Source: Vibrio azureus (GTDB taxonomy: Bacteria > Pseudomonadota > Gammaproteobacteria > Enterobacterales > Vibrionaceae). From it: DNA of 64,000 nucleotides. The DNA lies in contig NZ_CP018617.1 of assembly GCF_002849855.1 (NCBI RefSeq), positions 496,001-560,000 of the forward strand. The letters are read 5' to 3'. Every line of letters starts with the position of its first letter. The first letter of the stretch is position 1. This document shows, in pieces, positions 18,905 to 28,372 of this stretch. The position numbers were made by a program, and so were the translations under genes. Below the pieces are notes generated by a model, which saw nothing but the letters and a program-made list of their open reading frames with translations, had not been told where the DNA came from and did not search any database.

Positions 18905-20653
18905 TTGAGCAACAGTAAATACTTTCAGGATGAGCTCACGTATTTGCGTGAATCGGGCAGTGAATTTGCTAAATACCACCCTAAGCTGACTCACTTTCTT
19001 TCAGAGGGAACCTTCGACCCTGACGTGGAAAGATTGTTAGAGGGCTTTGCATTCTTAACAGGGCGAATTCGTGAAAAAATTGATGATGAATTGCCTGAGC
19101 TGACTCAATCTTTGATGACGTTACTTTGGCCACATTACATGCGTTCTATCCCTTCGTTATGCATCAGTGAGCTTCAATCTCATTCGGGAAGTGTGACAGA
19201 AAAAACACTGATTGAACGAGGGGCCGAGATGGCGAGTGCTCAAATCGAAGGCACACAGTGTTTGTTCAGGACGTGTTATGATGTCATGCTCTACCCACTT
19301 GAAATTGTGGATATAGAGCAGACTAACAGCCGCAATAATTCCAGCGTTGATGTCACTCTTGTGACTAACAATGACTCAGAAATCTCTCGAATTGGTCTAG
19401 ACTCATTGCGCTTTCACCTACATGGCGAAGTTCATATCACTCGAACTTTATTTTTGTGGTTATTCCGTTACCTTGATCACATTGAATTAGATGTGGGGGG
19501 CGGTTACAAGCGAACGCTGTCGCCTGATATGATCAAGCCTGTTGGTTATGAAGAGGATGAGTCCTTACTGCCTTATGGACAAAACTCCTTTGCAGGTTAC
19601 CGTTTGTTTCAAGAGTTCTTTTCATTACCTGAAAAGTTCATGTTTTTTGATTTGAATGGTTTAGACTGGTTAAATGGGGTTCCGCAGCGTAGCTCAGTGA
19701 AAATTAAATTCCATTTCAAAAGAGCATTACCATCTGAAGTTGTTCTCAAACAGAAGCACCTAAAACTTCACTGTACACCTGCTGTTAACTTATTCGACAA
19801 AGACGCCGATCCGATTCGCTTAGAGCATCAAAGAAATGAATATAAAGTGCGGCCGCAAAGTAACCATCAAGACCACTATGAAGTGTATTCTATCGAACAA
19901 GTCGAGAGTTGGAATAAAGATGAACGTCGCCGTAAACCGTTAATTGAGTTTGAAACGTTTGAACATCAGATCAACCAGAAAGACAAACAAGATTTTTATA
20001 AAACCAAAGTCGCTGAGCGCCTGAGTGGTCGAGGTTTAGAGCGCTATATTTCATTCCATACCCACAACGGTGATATCGCTGACCTTGGTAGTGAAACTAT
20101 TTTGATGAAGTTGCAGTGCAGTAATGCAGACTTGGCAGAGCGGCTTTCTGCCGGTGATATTGCGTTTAACACTCATAAATCGCCAACTTACGCTATATTC
20201 AAGAACATTACCAAACCGACTCAGTCTGTCAGCCCTCAAGTGAATGGGGAACTGCAATGGCAGTTGATAGCGAACATGTCATTAAATTATCTTTCTTTGG
20301 CGAACATTGATGTACTGAAAGTTCTGCTTTCTACTTATGACTTTCACTCACGGGTTGACAGACAGGCTCATCGCGCCTCTCAACATCGATTAGATGGAAT
20401 TCTTTCATCCGAAATTAAACCTGTTGATCGTATCTTCCGCGGTGTCTCCGTTCGTGGTAACCAATTTAAGTTGGTTGTTGATTCTAAATTCTTTGTCAAC
20501 GAAGGAGAGATGTTTCTGATGGTGTCAGTGTTAAATGAATTTATTCGACTCTATTCAAGTGTTAATTCATTTACGGAACTAGAAGTCTTTGATGAATCAA
20601 CGGGTGAAGTTTACAACTGGACAAGCCTTGTTGGGCAGCAGACCATTTTATGA
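18905..20653 (+). CDS. tssF: TssF, baseplate protein
   Basis: 582 residues of the TssF/VasA family. The N-terminus SKYFQDELTYLRESGSEFAKYHP is characteristic, and DPDVERLLEGFAFLTGRIREK follows. TssF with TssG forms the baseplate wedge around VgrG. The start is TTG at 18905, behind taggtgtcac; the conserved N-terminus begins right there, so the rare start is credible and may lower its translation. Its stop overlaps the start of tssG by four bases. Confidence 0.96.
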   Translation: MSNSKYFQDELTYLRESGSEFAKYHPKLTHFLSEGTFDPDVERLLEGFAFLTGRIREKIDDELPELTQSLMTLLWPHYMRSIPSLCISELQSHSGSVTEKTLIERGAEMASAQIEGTQCLFRTCYDVMLYPLEIVDIEQTNSRNNSSVDVTLVTNNDSEISRIGLDSLRFHLHGEVHITRTLFLWLFRYLDHIELDVGGGYKRTLSPDMIKPVGYEEDESLLPYGQNSFAGYRLFQEFFSLPEKFMFFDLNGLDWLNGVPQRSSVKIKFHFKRALPSEVVLKQKHLKLHCTPAVNLFDKDADPIRLEHQRNEYKVRPQSNHQDHYEVYSIEQVESWNKDERRRKPLIEFETFEHQINQKDKQDFYKTKVAERLSGRGLERYISFHTHNGDIADLGSETILMKLQCSNADLAERLSAGDIAFNTHKSPTYAIFKNITKPTQSVSPQVNGELQWQLIANMSLNYLSLANIDVLKVLLSTYDFHSRVDRQAHRASQHRLDGILSSEIKPVDRIFRGVSVRGNQFKLVVDSKFFVNEGEMFLMVSVLNEFIRLYSSVNSFTELEVFDESTGEVYNWTSLVGQQTIL

Positions 20654-21648
20654 TTAATACTTTATCTGAACAATCTTATGAGTTTAGTTTTTATCAAGCG
20701 GTACATTTGCTTGAAAAATACTACAAAATGGAGTCTGGCTCTAACTTTGTTGCGGTCGGTGAAAATAAATACTTTAAGCATGAAAGAATAGAGTTTTCGG
20801 TCTCACCTAAGCTCTCTTTTCCCAAAAGTGATATGGATTTCATTGTCCATATGGAAAGGGAAGGTCAGCCTTACTCGCGTATTGAGACCAATTTCCTTGG
20901 CTTACACGGTGCGAGCTCGCCTTTACCAGCGGCATATACGGAAAAATTGGCGGGGCGTGACCCTGATGACAACCCGGTAAAAGACTTCTTTGACTTTTTC
21001 CATAACCGCTACACAAGTTTACTTTATCGAGTTTGGAAAAAGTATCGCTATCATATCCAGTATCAAAGTAATGCTAACGATGCGTTCTCAGGACGTATGC
21101 TGCATTTAGCAGGGCTATCGAGTGTTATTCAAGAAGCTGAAGTGGCCGAATTAGATAGGGCTAAAATCCTGTCTTATATTAACCAGCTTTCGACTCGTAC
21201 TCGCTCGCCAAGGTTGATTACTGGTATTGTCGCGCATTACTTTTCATTGCCGAAAGTGAGAATGGAGGAATGGGTTTACCGGCGTGTATCCATATCACCC
21301 AGTCAGAGAAATCGACTCAATCAAGCCAATTGCATCTTAGGTAATAACTTACATCTCGGTAGCAGTATTGGTGATCTGAATGGCAAATTCAATTTATGCA
21401 TTGATCAGATTGATTTCGAGAAGTTTAAGCAGTTCTCACGTGATGGTGCACAATACAAGATATTAGTTGGATTAATGCGTTTTATCCTTCGTGATCCTAT
21501 GGCCTGGGATCTTAAGCTATCTGTTAAGCTCGAAACCATTCCTGAAAATGAATTGGGAAGGGGAGAGGGCAATCTACTCGGTCAGACTTTTTGGCTAGGT
21601 AATCCCGGAGAAAAGGACGTGAATATTCGCGTGATTGGCAGTGTATAA
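20650..21648 (+). CDS. tssG: TssG, baseplate protein
   Basis: 332 residues of the TssG/VasB family. Conserved features are SFYQAVHLLE near the start, NFLGLHGASSPLPAAYTE, FFDFFHNRY and, near the end, GEGNLLGQTFWLG. It overlaps tssF through ATGA, so translation is coupled and a fixed ratio is favoured. It is the last gene of the rightward run from tssA, and a strong terminator follows. Confidence 0.96.
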   Translation: MINTLSEQSYEFSFYQAVHLLEKYYKMESGSNFVAVGENKYFKHERIEFSVSPKLSFPKSDMDFIVHMEREGQPYSRIETNFLGLHGASSPLPAAYTEKLAGRDPDDNPVKDFFDFFHNRYTSLLYRVWKKYRYHIQYQSNANDAFSGRMLHLAGLSSVIQEAEVAELDRAKILSYINQLSTRTRSPRLITGIVAHYFSLPKVRMEEWVYRRVSISPSQRNRLNQANCILGNNLHLGSSIGDLNGKFNLCIDQIDFEKFKQFSRDGAQYKILVGLMRFILRDPMAWDLKLSVKLETIPENELGRGEGNLLGQTFWLGNPGEKDVNIRVIGSV

Positions 21649-21699
21649 AGATTCTAAGTAAACTGACTCAACCAACTGAATTTTTATGAGAATAAAGCA

Positions 21700-21726
21700 A
21701 AGGCCGCTGAATTAGCGGCCTTGTTG
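21700..21726 (+). terminator. Rho-independent terminator after tssG
   Basis: aaggccgct (21700-21708) pairs with agcggcctt (21714-21722) around gaatt, followed by gttgt. It ends the hcp-to-tssG direction. The Lrp-type gene reading from the other side ends at 21933. Confidence 0.8.
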
Positions 21727-21932
21727 TATCTAATGTACTCAACGTTAAAATGTACCCCAACGTTAAAACTCTGTTTTAAGGCATTCGTTGTACTGATTCA
21801 GTGTTCTCATTTAGTCAGTGACTTGGCTATATTCTTATTGTATTCACCCGACTAACAGAGACCGAATGTTGTTGAGTGCATTAGGTTGTTATGATTGAGA
21901 TACTCTTAGTTTTTACTGCAGTCAGCCGTAAA

Positions 21933-22385
21933 TTAACGGCTGATTGGCTGATGCAAAACGACAGTAGTATCGAGTTTTTCAATCCCATTGAAAGCCTCAA
22001 TCTCATTGCACAAGTGATGTATGGCTTGCAGATCCGGCGCTTCAATTAACGCTATAATATCAAAGCTGCCGCCAACAACACTGGTCAATCGAACTTCTGG
22101 GATTTCTTTAAGCGAGTTAGTCACCTCATTCTTTTTGCCTTTTTCACATGAAATAAGTAAATAGCTCGCGGCCTTTCGTCCTTCATTTTCGATTCTGACC
22201 TGAGCGGTATAACCTTTAATTATTCCAGTTTTTTCCAAACGGCTAATTCTTTCTGCCACTGCCGTACGTGATAAGCCAATGTTTCTTGATAGATTTGCAA
22301 TAGACTCACGTCCATTTGATAACAAACTAGATAAAATCTTACGATCTAATTTATCTAAGCCTTGTAATGTCATATTAGAAATCAT
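21933..22385 (-). CDS. Lrp/AsnC-family transcriptional regulator
   Basis: 150 residues: N-terminal winged helix-turn-helix (about 12-60: LDRKILSSLLSNGRESIANL, then SRTAVAERISRLEKTGIIKG) and a C-terminal RAM/AsnC ligand-binding domain (about 72-145, with the GSFDIIALIEA strand). Such proteins form octamers that respond to amino acids. It lies in the T6SS cluster between tssG and tssM, 26 bp downstream of tssM on the same strand, so it may be on the tssM transcript and could link secretion to amino-acid supply. ATGs at 22385 and 22373 are both possible starts. Confidence 0.88.
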   Translation of the reverse strand: MISNMTLQGLDKLDRKILSSLLSNGRESIANLSRNIGLSRTAVAERISRLEKTGIIKGYTAQVRIENEGRKAASYLLISCEKGKKNEVTNSLKEIPEVRLTSVVGGSFDIIALIEAPDLQAIHHLCNEIEAFNGIEKLDTTVVLHQPISR

Positions 22386-22411
22386 ATGGTCTGCCTTATT
22401 ATATTTATTTA

Positions 22412-25400
22412 TTATATCGACTCTGGGAGAGTAAAATTAAACAGCTCGCCAAGAGTGAACGGGTTTTTTTGTGTCAGTGGGGTGATGCGTAAGCTCAGTT
22501 CCCTGCCTGATACTTTTATGTCACTAACGAAGCTTCCGTTATGAGTGTTTGTCAAGGTTGAATCCCCTAGCAATCGATATATCGCCCATTGACCACTCTT
22601 ATTTAAAACGTGTTGTTTTCCTTCACTAGTTACATCCTGTATCGTGACTGTAATGTTAAAGTCTCCGTCTTGTGGAGGCCATGACATCTCACGAATGCGG
22701 CTTGGACCGTGATAGTAACTAATATCGGCATCAGCAATTTTTATGCTGGCTCGCATAGCACTTGAATCAAGGTCTAAAACGGTGGCACTAAACGGAATGG
22801 ATAATCTGTTTGTGCTCTTATTAATTAATGTATCTCTTATAATGTTATAATTACGTAATTGCACCAGCAATTCTGACGATAAAGGCATTGCTTTTCCATC
22901 TACCTGCTTGGCTGTCCATAAGTTGGTATCGTAAAACGGTGCAAAATTCGTCTGTATAAATGTATCGAGTAACCCACCAGAGGCAAATAGCAGTTCGAAA
23001 TCTTCGATCGATATCTCTTCTGTTGCGTTGAGGTCAAATGGATATTTATGCAGGCCAAGTTCTTCAAATTTAGTATAAACTTCACTGTACCACTGAGTTT
23101 GAATACCTTTGGCTGATTCGGTGATCATCACAGACCAACTTTGTTTAACCACGTCCATTAACCAGCTTCTGACCGGTTCAGGAGATTTCTGAGCGATTTG
23201 CTTAAGCTTAATCAGTGGATCTGCTTCAGTACTGTTCATGCGATACTGGGTTGCTGCTAGAGCCGCCATTTGTGGGTCTGGTGCATCGGCAATATCTTTC
23301 ATGTAGGTACGAACACGGCTTAGTGCTGCAATTGTTTCATCCCATGGGGTCGGGGAGTTTGGTGTTTCACTGATTTGCAGTTGATTCAAAAGATGGAATG
23401 CATTTTCAACTCGTTTCATCAATAAGTAGTCAGGTTCTACCGTCTCTTCTAACTTTTCAGACACGACTTCTGCAGCTTCAGCTAATTTGGGGTTCACTTT
23501 TGAAATCAGCAACTCTTTTTCACCAACCGGCGAGAATTGGGTATTGGTGTATACCTGTTTTAACACGGTTGTCATTGGCGATGATGGACCTGAAATCAGA
23601 TCAATTGCGTTAGTTAAATCACCGATGTTGTTATAATCCTGAACCTTGAGTTCACTTAACGCATTGCGCCAATAGCTGATGTAATCATCGGTATACTTTT
23701 TACGTACTTCCGCTCTAAATGCATCTTGCTCTTTTTGCGTAGGAACGACATTGTGAGACAGTCCTAGCACCCAGTTGTCGCTGATGACTTGTTTAGACAT
23801 CAGATCGACGCGAGGTCTATAGAAGGTACTGAACCCAGTAGAGGTATAGATCTTATTAAGAGTCAGCCCCTGCTTGTTGATTGGGTCGTTAAATATATTA
23901 CTGAACTCAAAGCCAACAGCACGTTGCAAGTTGAGCGTACCAAGGTCGATAGCATCAGCTTGACTTAAGATACCCGCGTAAACTAAATCGACATTAGACT
24001 TAGCCAGTAGAGAACGGCGAGTCGCTCGAACTACATTCATATTAATGTCTACAGGTTGGAATTTGGTTCTGAAGTAAGCATCAATATAACGAGTAGAAAG
24101 CTCGATATCGTTAGTTCGACCACTTAAAGCGGTCATAACTTTGATGGTTTCACTACGAAGGAACTTAAGATCACGCTTAGAAGGATCATGAAGCATGAGG
24201 TAACCCTTCAGTAACGGCATAGCGCGGCTCACATCGTTTTGATTCTGAGTGAGTTCCAGACGGTAGGCACTTTCAATCAAAGGGATCAATTGCTCTTGAA
24301 TTTGCGTTAACAAGTGATGATAAGCTAACTTCGTACTCTTTTCTAACCGGCTGATATTAAGAGGTACCACTTCTTCATCAAGTGCTTTTGAACCTTCTAG
24401 CCAAGCGAAATAAGCCGGCTGAATCTTTAAGTTAATTGCAGCCAACTGCTGATCAAAGCTGTCTTTTGGATTCACCTGAACTTGATCATCAATATTGAGC
24501 AGTCGATTGATGATATCTAAGTTATTGTTGAGGGTGTTAAAGAAATAATACCCGCCACCCACTAATAAAATCAAAGAGGCCGCCATGGCTAAATGACTTT
24601 GGCGCTGAATCGTACGTAAATAGGTTTTGTTTTCTCCTGCATAGTCTGACTCAGGCAAGATCTGAGCATCCATAAGAAAACGAGAGAAATACGGTGTTTC
24701 AGTGAGCTGCGTATGCTCTGAAGCAATGATCGGTAAATTAAAGTAGTTACTGCAGCTTTTTGCTAATAGGTTGTACTTTCGACCGCCTTGCAGGCTGGAA
24801 TTGAAAAATACCTCTCTAATATCCAGCGAGTAAGTACCGTTGTTGACATCACATAAGCGCTCAAGCACATGGCCAATTTCTGACTGGCAAAGTTCAAATT
24901 GTTTTGGAAAAGCCAGAATCGCTTGTTTTTCATCGATATCTGTTGAACTTGCAGAAGCGTCTAAAGCGTTACTCTCTAACACTCTAACTAAGTTTTTGTA
25001 ACCATCACGGAAGTACTCGGTAAGCACTCCTTTTGATTCTTTTAAAGGAATCGAAAGAAACTCTACGCGCGTTTTTAGCGAACTAAAATGAACATACTCC
25101 TTAAAACCATCCAGCTTGTCCAGTTTTGATACCATTAAGTAGACAGGCAAAGCGGCGGAAATTTTTTCACTGATCGAGGTTAAGCGTTGAAGGAGTGTCG
25201 TTAACGTATAATCTTTCTGCTCTGATTCAGAGATAATCATGAATTCAAAATCAATGAAGAACAAGCACCCAGCAAAAGGTTTGCGGGGATTATGGCGGAT
25301 GACTTCATTTAGGAACGTATTCCATAAGGAAGCATCACTACTTGACACTTCTTGGAAAACCAAACGTTGATCGGGCTTAATGTAAACGACGCTGTCAGAT

Positions 25401-25801
25401 TCATACCATTCAAAGAAATCGTTCTTGGTTGTACGCGAACGATCCATGGGCTTAATCGCACTGGAATTATATAAGAATTGACGTCGCCCTGACATTTTGT
25501 TGCCGAGCATTAAATATATTGGCTTACCTGCAGCGTTAGAGAGTAGCGGTCGAATTACCATCGACAGAGCTTCATCTTCTGTTTCTAGCCGTTGTGCTTT
25601 GGCATTATTCCGCTTTTTATACCAAAGTGAAAATTGAAAAAGCAGATAAAAGGTTAAAATAGACCCAAGACCTAACCACAAATAGATCTTATTTGCATCC
25701 TCTAGCCATAAGATATATACCCCTGCAAGCAGTAAGGCTAATATAATGGCAATCATGCTGGATAGCAGGATCGGATTTCTGAATGTATTCTTCTTGAACA
25801 T
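22412..25801 (-). CDS. tssM: TssM (IcmF/VasK), inner-membrane T6SS complex protein
   Basis: 1129 residues, normal for the family. Two transmembrane helices lie at about 11-32 and 38-58 and a third near residue 400; a large periplasmic part with the conserved C-terminal domain (YYHGPSRIREMSWPP; VSGRELSLRITPL) follows. TssM joins TssL in the inner membrane and TssJ in the outer membrane. The cytoplasmic NTPase loop is degenerate: where GxxGxGKT is expected it reads GNKMSGRRQF (100-109), so ATP binding is doubtful. It is 72 bp downstream of the VasL-like gene. Confidence 0.95.
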   Translation of the reverse strand: MFKKNTFRNPILLSSMIAIILALLLAGVYILWLEDANKIYLWLGLGSILTFYLLFQFSLWYKKRNNAKAQRLETEDEALSMVIRPLLSNAAGKPIYLMLGNKMSGRRQFLYNSSAIKPMDRSRTTKNDFFEWYESDSVVYIKPDQRLVFQEVSSSDASLWNTFLNEVIRHNPRKPFAGCLFFIDFEFMIISESEQKDYTLTTLLQRLTSISEKISAALPVYLMVSKLDKLDGFKEYVHFSSLKTRVEFLSIPLKESKGVLTEYFRDGYKNLVRVLESNALDASASSTDIDEKQAILAFPKQFELCQSEIGHVLERLCDVNNGTYSLDIREVFFNSSLQGGRKYNLLAKSCSNYFNLPIIASEHTQLTETPYFSRFLMDAQILPESDYAGENKTYLRTIQRQSHLAMAASLILLVGGGYYFFNTLNNNLDIINRLLNIDDQVQVNPKDSFDQQLAAINLKIQPAYFAWLEGSKALDEEVVPLNISRLEKSTKLAYHHLLTQIQEQLIPLIESAYRLELTQNQNDVSRAMPLLKGYLMLHDPSKRDLKFLRSETIKVMTALSGRTNDIELSTRYIDAYFRTKFQPVDINMNVVRATRRSLLAKSNVDLVYAGILSQADAIDLGTLNLQRAVGFEFSNIFNDPINKQGLTLNKIYTSTGFSTFYRPRVDLMSKQVISDNWVLGLSHNVVPTQKEQDAFRAEVRKKYTDDYISYWRNALSELKVQDYNNIGDLTNAIDLISGPSSPMTTVLKQVYTNTQFSPVGEKELLISKVNPKLAEAAEVVSEKLEETVEPDYLLMKRVENAFHLLNQLQISETPNSPTPWDETIAALSRVRTYMKDIADAPDPQMAALAATQYRMNSTEADPLIKLKQIAQKSPEPVRSWLMDVVKQSWSVMITESAKGIQTQWYSEVYTKFEELGLHKYPFDLNATEEISIEDFELLFASGGLLDTFIQTNFAPFYDTNLWTAKQVDGKAMPLSSELLVQLRNYNIIRDTLINKSTNRLSIPFSATVLDLDSSAMRASIKIADADISYYHGPSRIREMSWPPQDGDFNITVTIQDVTSEGKQHVLNKSGQWAIYRLLGDSTLTNTHNGSFVSDIKVSGRELSLRITPLTQKNPFTLGELFNFTLPESI

Positions 25802-25873
25802 ATAGCCGTAACTTCTTTTTGTTATAATAATTTAACTTTGTACTTATTTTAATTATTCTTTATTTTTCATTAC

Positions 25874-27214
25874 TTACTTTTCAGCATTGGTTTGCTTATC
25901 CTTAAGCTGAGATAACTTGTAAAGATAAACATTGAGTAAGTATGCAGAACGCTCCAATTCTTGTTGTTCTTGGTTATTCTCTGCATATTCTATGCGACCA
26001 AGCAGAGGGAATAATGAATTACTGTACTCATACGCTTTTTTAGCGCTTTTTGTTGAACTCTTTTTGACCACATTGGCAAAAGTGGTTCTAGCATACGAGA
26101 ATTGTTTATAAATAGCATCAAACTCACTTTCAAATTGAGAACGTTGCTCTAAAAAGTTGTTCCGCAACTGTTGTACTGATGAAGAGTCTGGGTAAATATT
26201 GCTAAGTGCATGGGTTAGTTTATCAATTTTATCTGCATTAGTAACTTTAATTGGGTCAAGTGGCCAATTTGTCATCAATTCATCCAGTCTTTCTATTGTG
26301 ACTGATCGTAGCGATTGCACCTGCTGCTGCGAAAGGTCGACTTCAAAAGAGTCAACGATAGCCGTCAATTGAGGAAGTGACGCTTGCTCAATTTGTGATT
26401 GTAGCTTTTCATGCTGATATTGCTTATGAATAAAGTGTGAGGCAAAAGCAGCAAACAAAATGGCCAGTATAATGAAGATCAGCCCTTTGCCCGATTTCAT
26501 TGGTACTTCTTGAGTAGGCTTTTCGTCAATAGGCGTAGGTTTTTTTCTGTTTGGCGCTGAGAGAGACGGCGCAACTTCCACTTGAATGCCTTGCCTCGGT
26601 CGTTCTTGCTCTTCTACTTTTTTCCTCGGCATCTGAGGCTCTTGCGCTTTTATTTGTGCTTCTTTGAGCTCTTCAATCCAAGGTTTAATGATTCGACGAA
26701 TTCGGCCAAATGAAGGGGACTTCATCCCATAATGGAGTCGGAGTTCCTCTTCTATACGTAAGCATAATTGATGGGCGGCTTCGATGAGCGGCAGCTCATC
26801 TGGCTGAATACGATGTTTTTTAATTCTGCGTTCGGTATGCTCCACCATCCATTCAATAGCACTGATTCTTGCATTAGGTTTTTCGTGTTCTGGTGATGCG
26901 TTGTACCAATACACTACGCACAAATCGAGTACGGAGTTAAGCCCTTCTACCAAGCCCTTGAGACCATCGATATTAAGCGCTGCTACGGTAAAATAGCAAC
27001 TGCAGCGGAAGTCTTTGCCTTGTGTACTGAGTATTTTTTTAGATAAAGATTGTACGGTTTTCCATGAAACTCGCCCAGTAACTTTATTAAGAGTATTGAT
27101 TTGACGTTTTATTTCGTCGAAGTCTTCTAAGCCGTTTGGGTTGACGCCACTTGGATTACTTTCATCGATCGGTCTTCTAGTGAAGTCGCTGAAAAACATA
27201 TTGTCCAATTCCAC
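25874..27214 (-). CDS. VasL-like ImpA-N domain membrane protein
   Basis: 446 residues. An ImpA-N-type domain fills about 25-180 (FTVAALNIDGLKGLVEGLN, then AIEWMVEHTERRIKK); a single transmembrane helix lies at about 245-262 (KGLIFIILAILFAAFASHFI) and a coiled-coil periplasmic region follows. This matches the VasL/TagA-type TssA-like proteins, proposed in some systems to hold the distal end of the sheath at the membrane opposite the baseplate. It is the first leftward gene from the divergent region, before tssM and the Lrp gene. ATGs at 27214 and 27199 are alternative starts. Confidence 0.82.
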   Translation of the reverse strand: MELDNMFFSDFTRRPIDESNPSGVNPNGLEDFDEIKRQINTLNKVTGRVSWKTVQSLSKKILSTQGKDFRCSCYFTVAALNIDGLKGLVEGLNSVLDLCVVYWYNASPEHEKPNARISAIEWMVEHTERRIKKHRIQPDELPLIEAAHQLCLRIEEELRLHYGMKSPSFGRIRRIIKPWIEELKEAQIKAQEPQMPRKKVEEQERPRQGIQVEVAPSLSAPNRKKPTPIDEKPTQEVPMKSGKGLIFIILAILFAAFASHFIHKQYQHEKLQSQIEQASLPQLTAIVDSFEVDLSQQQVQSLRSVTIERLDELMTNWPLDPIKVTNADKIDKLTHALSNIYPDSSSVQQLRNNFLEQRSQFESEFDAIYKQFSYARTTFANVVKKSSTKSAKKAYEYSNSLFPLLGRIEYAENNQEQQELERSAYLLNVYLYKLSQLKDKQTNAEK

Positions 27215-27763
27215 TGTTCTTTTTGTTGAGGCCTAATGCCAAATATTTTACTTATAACGTTGTTAAGAATCTTTTCCGGATGGATTTTATAGCGAATAAA
27301 GGAAAAATGAACTGTAAATAATTGTTAATTATCTATTAATTTTCCTTTTGTGATGTTTGTCAAAAAAAAGCACGAAAAGTAAGTTTTTGTCAGGTTGATC
27401 TTTAGTGATATGTTTCAAATTTAATTTATAGGAATAAATTCACAAAATTTACATAAATATTTATAAGGGATTATCTTACAGTTTTTCGTTCTGTTTTTAT
27501 GTATTACATTTTATGTATCGAGGGTAAGAAATAAAAAGTTTTTATCGGCATGTGCTAATGTTAATGATCCTATGGTCGGTTTGCCTGCTGCGTAGTTTTC
27601 TTGTTAGCAATAATGCTTTTTGCCCTTCTTGTTAGTGATATTGCTTTTATTAATAGGTGATTTGCCTTATTTGGTGGGGGGAATTTTTACCATATTGAAA
27701 ATGTATTGAAAATTGCTATCTTTTGCAGCTAATTATATCTAAATGCTTTTCTAGAGGGACGAC
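27215..27763. other. Divergent promoter region between the VasL-like/tssM and OMP/tagH transcripts
   Basis: 549 bp without a credible ORF, very AT-rich from 27290 to 27530. It must contain promoters for both directions. No -24/-12 sigma-54 element of the quality seen before hcp was found by eye, so this half of the cluster may use another sigma factor. Confidence 0.6.
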
Positions 27764-28363
27764 ATGCCAAAGCCACGTCAGATTGGGTTGATTACCGCTA
27801 TGTGTTTATTTTCTGCATTTGCGGTTGCAAAAGGTGAACGATACGGTGTATCAGTGAATATGCTAAACATTGAAAGTATGGACTACGAGCAAGGCTCTAG
27901 TGGTGATAAAAACGTATTCAGATATGGCTTAGTTCATACTCGTCCAATCGATGAAGATAACAATCGTTGGCGCTGGTGGTTTGGTCTTAACTACACGAGC
28001 GATTATTTTGATGCACCGGCGAAAGGTGTCTATCAAGAAATGTCCAATTTAGAGCTGCGTGCCGTACCTCAATTTGCCTTAGGTAACTGGAGCATTGTTA
28101 CCCCTTACATCGGTGCTGGCCTTTCTGTTGGATATTCTCAATATTCAAATCGTTGGACCGTTGATGAAGGTGGTCGTCGCCGTGACTCATTAAAAGATTT
28201 TGAACAATTTGAAGTCGGTGCGGTTGCGTCTTTTGGTACTGCAATCAAGCTTGGTAGCAATCCAGATGCACACTTACAGCTTGTCCCTCAAGTTTCTTAT
28301 ATTCTCCCGGTCTACAACGAAGGTGCGGGTGGATTTGAACTGTCACTATCTTTGTTATTTTAA
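27764..28363 (+). CDS. Outer-membrane beta-barrel-like protein in the T6SS operon
   Basis: 199 residues. A signal peptide (MPKPRQIGLITAMCLFSAFAVA, cleaved near residue 23) is followed by alternating amphipathic strands and a C-terminal aromatic residue (LSLSLLF), the outer-membrane barrel signature. It resembles small eight-stranded OmpW/OmpA-like barrels but the family was not identified. It is the first gene of the transcript tagH-tssJ-tssK-tssL, 10 bp before tagH, so a link to the T6SS membrane complex is plausible but not established; it is not one of the 13 core subunits. Confidence 0.7.
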   Translation: MPKPRQIGLITAMCLFSAFAVAKGERYGVSVNMLNIESMDYEQGSSGDKNVFRYGLVHTRPIDEDNNRWRWWFGLNYTSDYFDAPAKGVYQEMSNLELRAVPQFALGNWSIVTPYIGAGLSVGYSQYSNRWTVDEGGRRRDSLKDFEQFEVGAVASFGTAIKLGSNPDAHLQLVPQVSYILPVYNEGAGGFELSLSLLF

Positions 28364-28372
28364 GGTTCAGGC

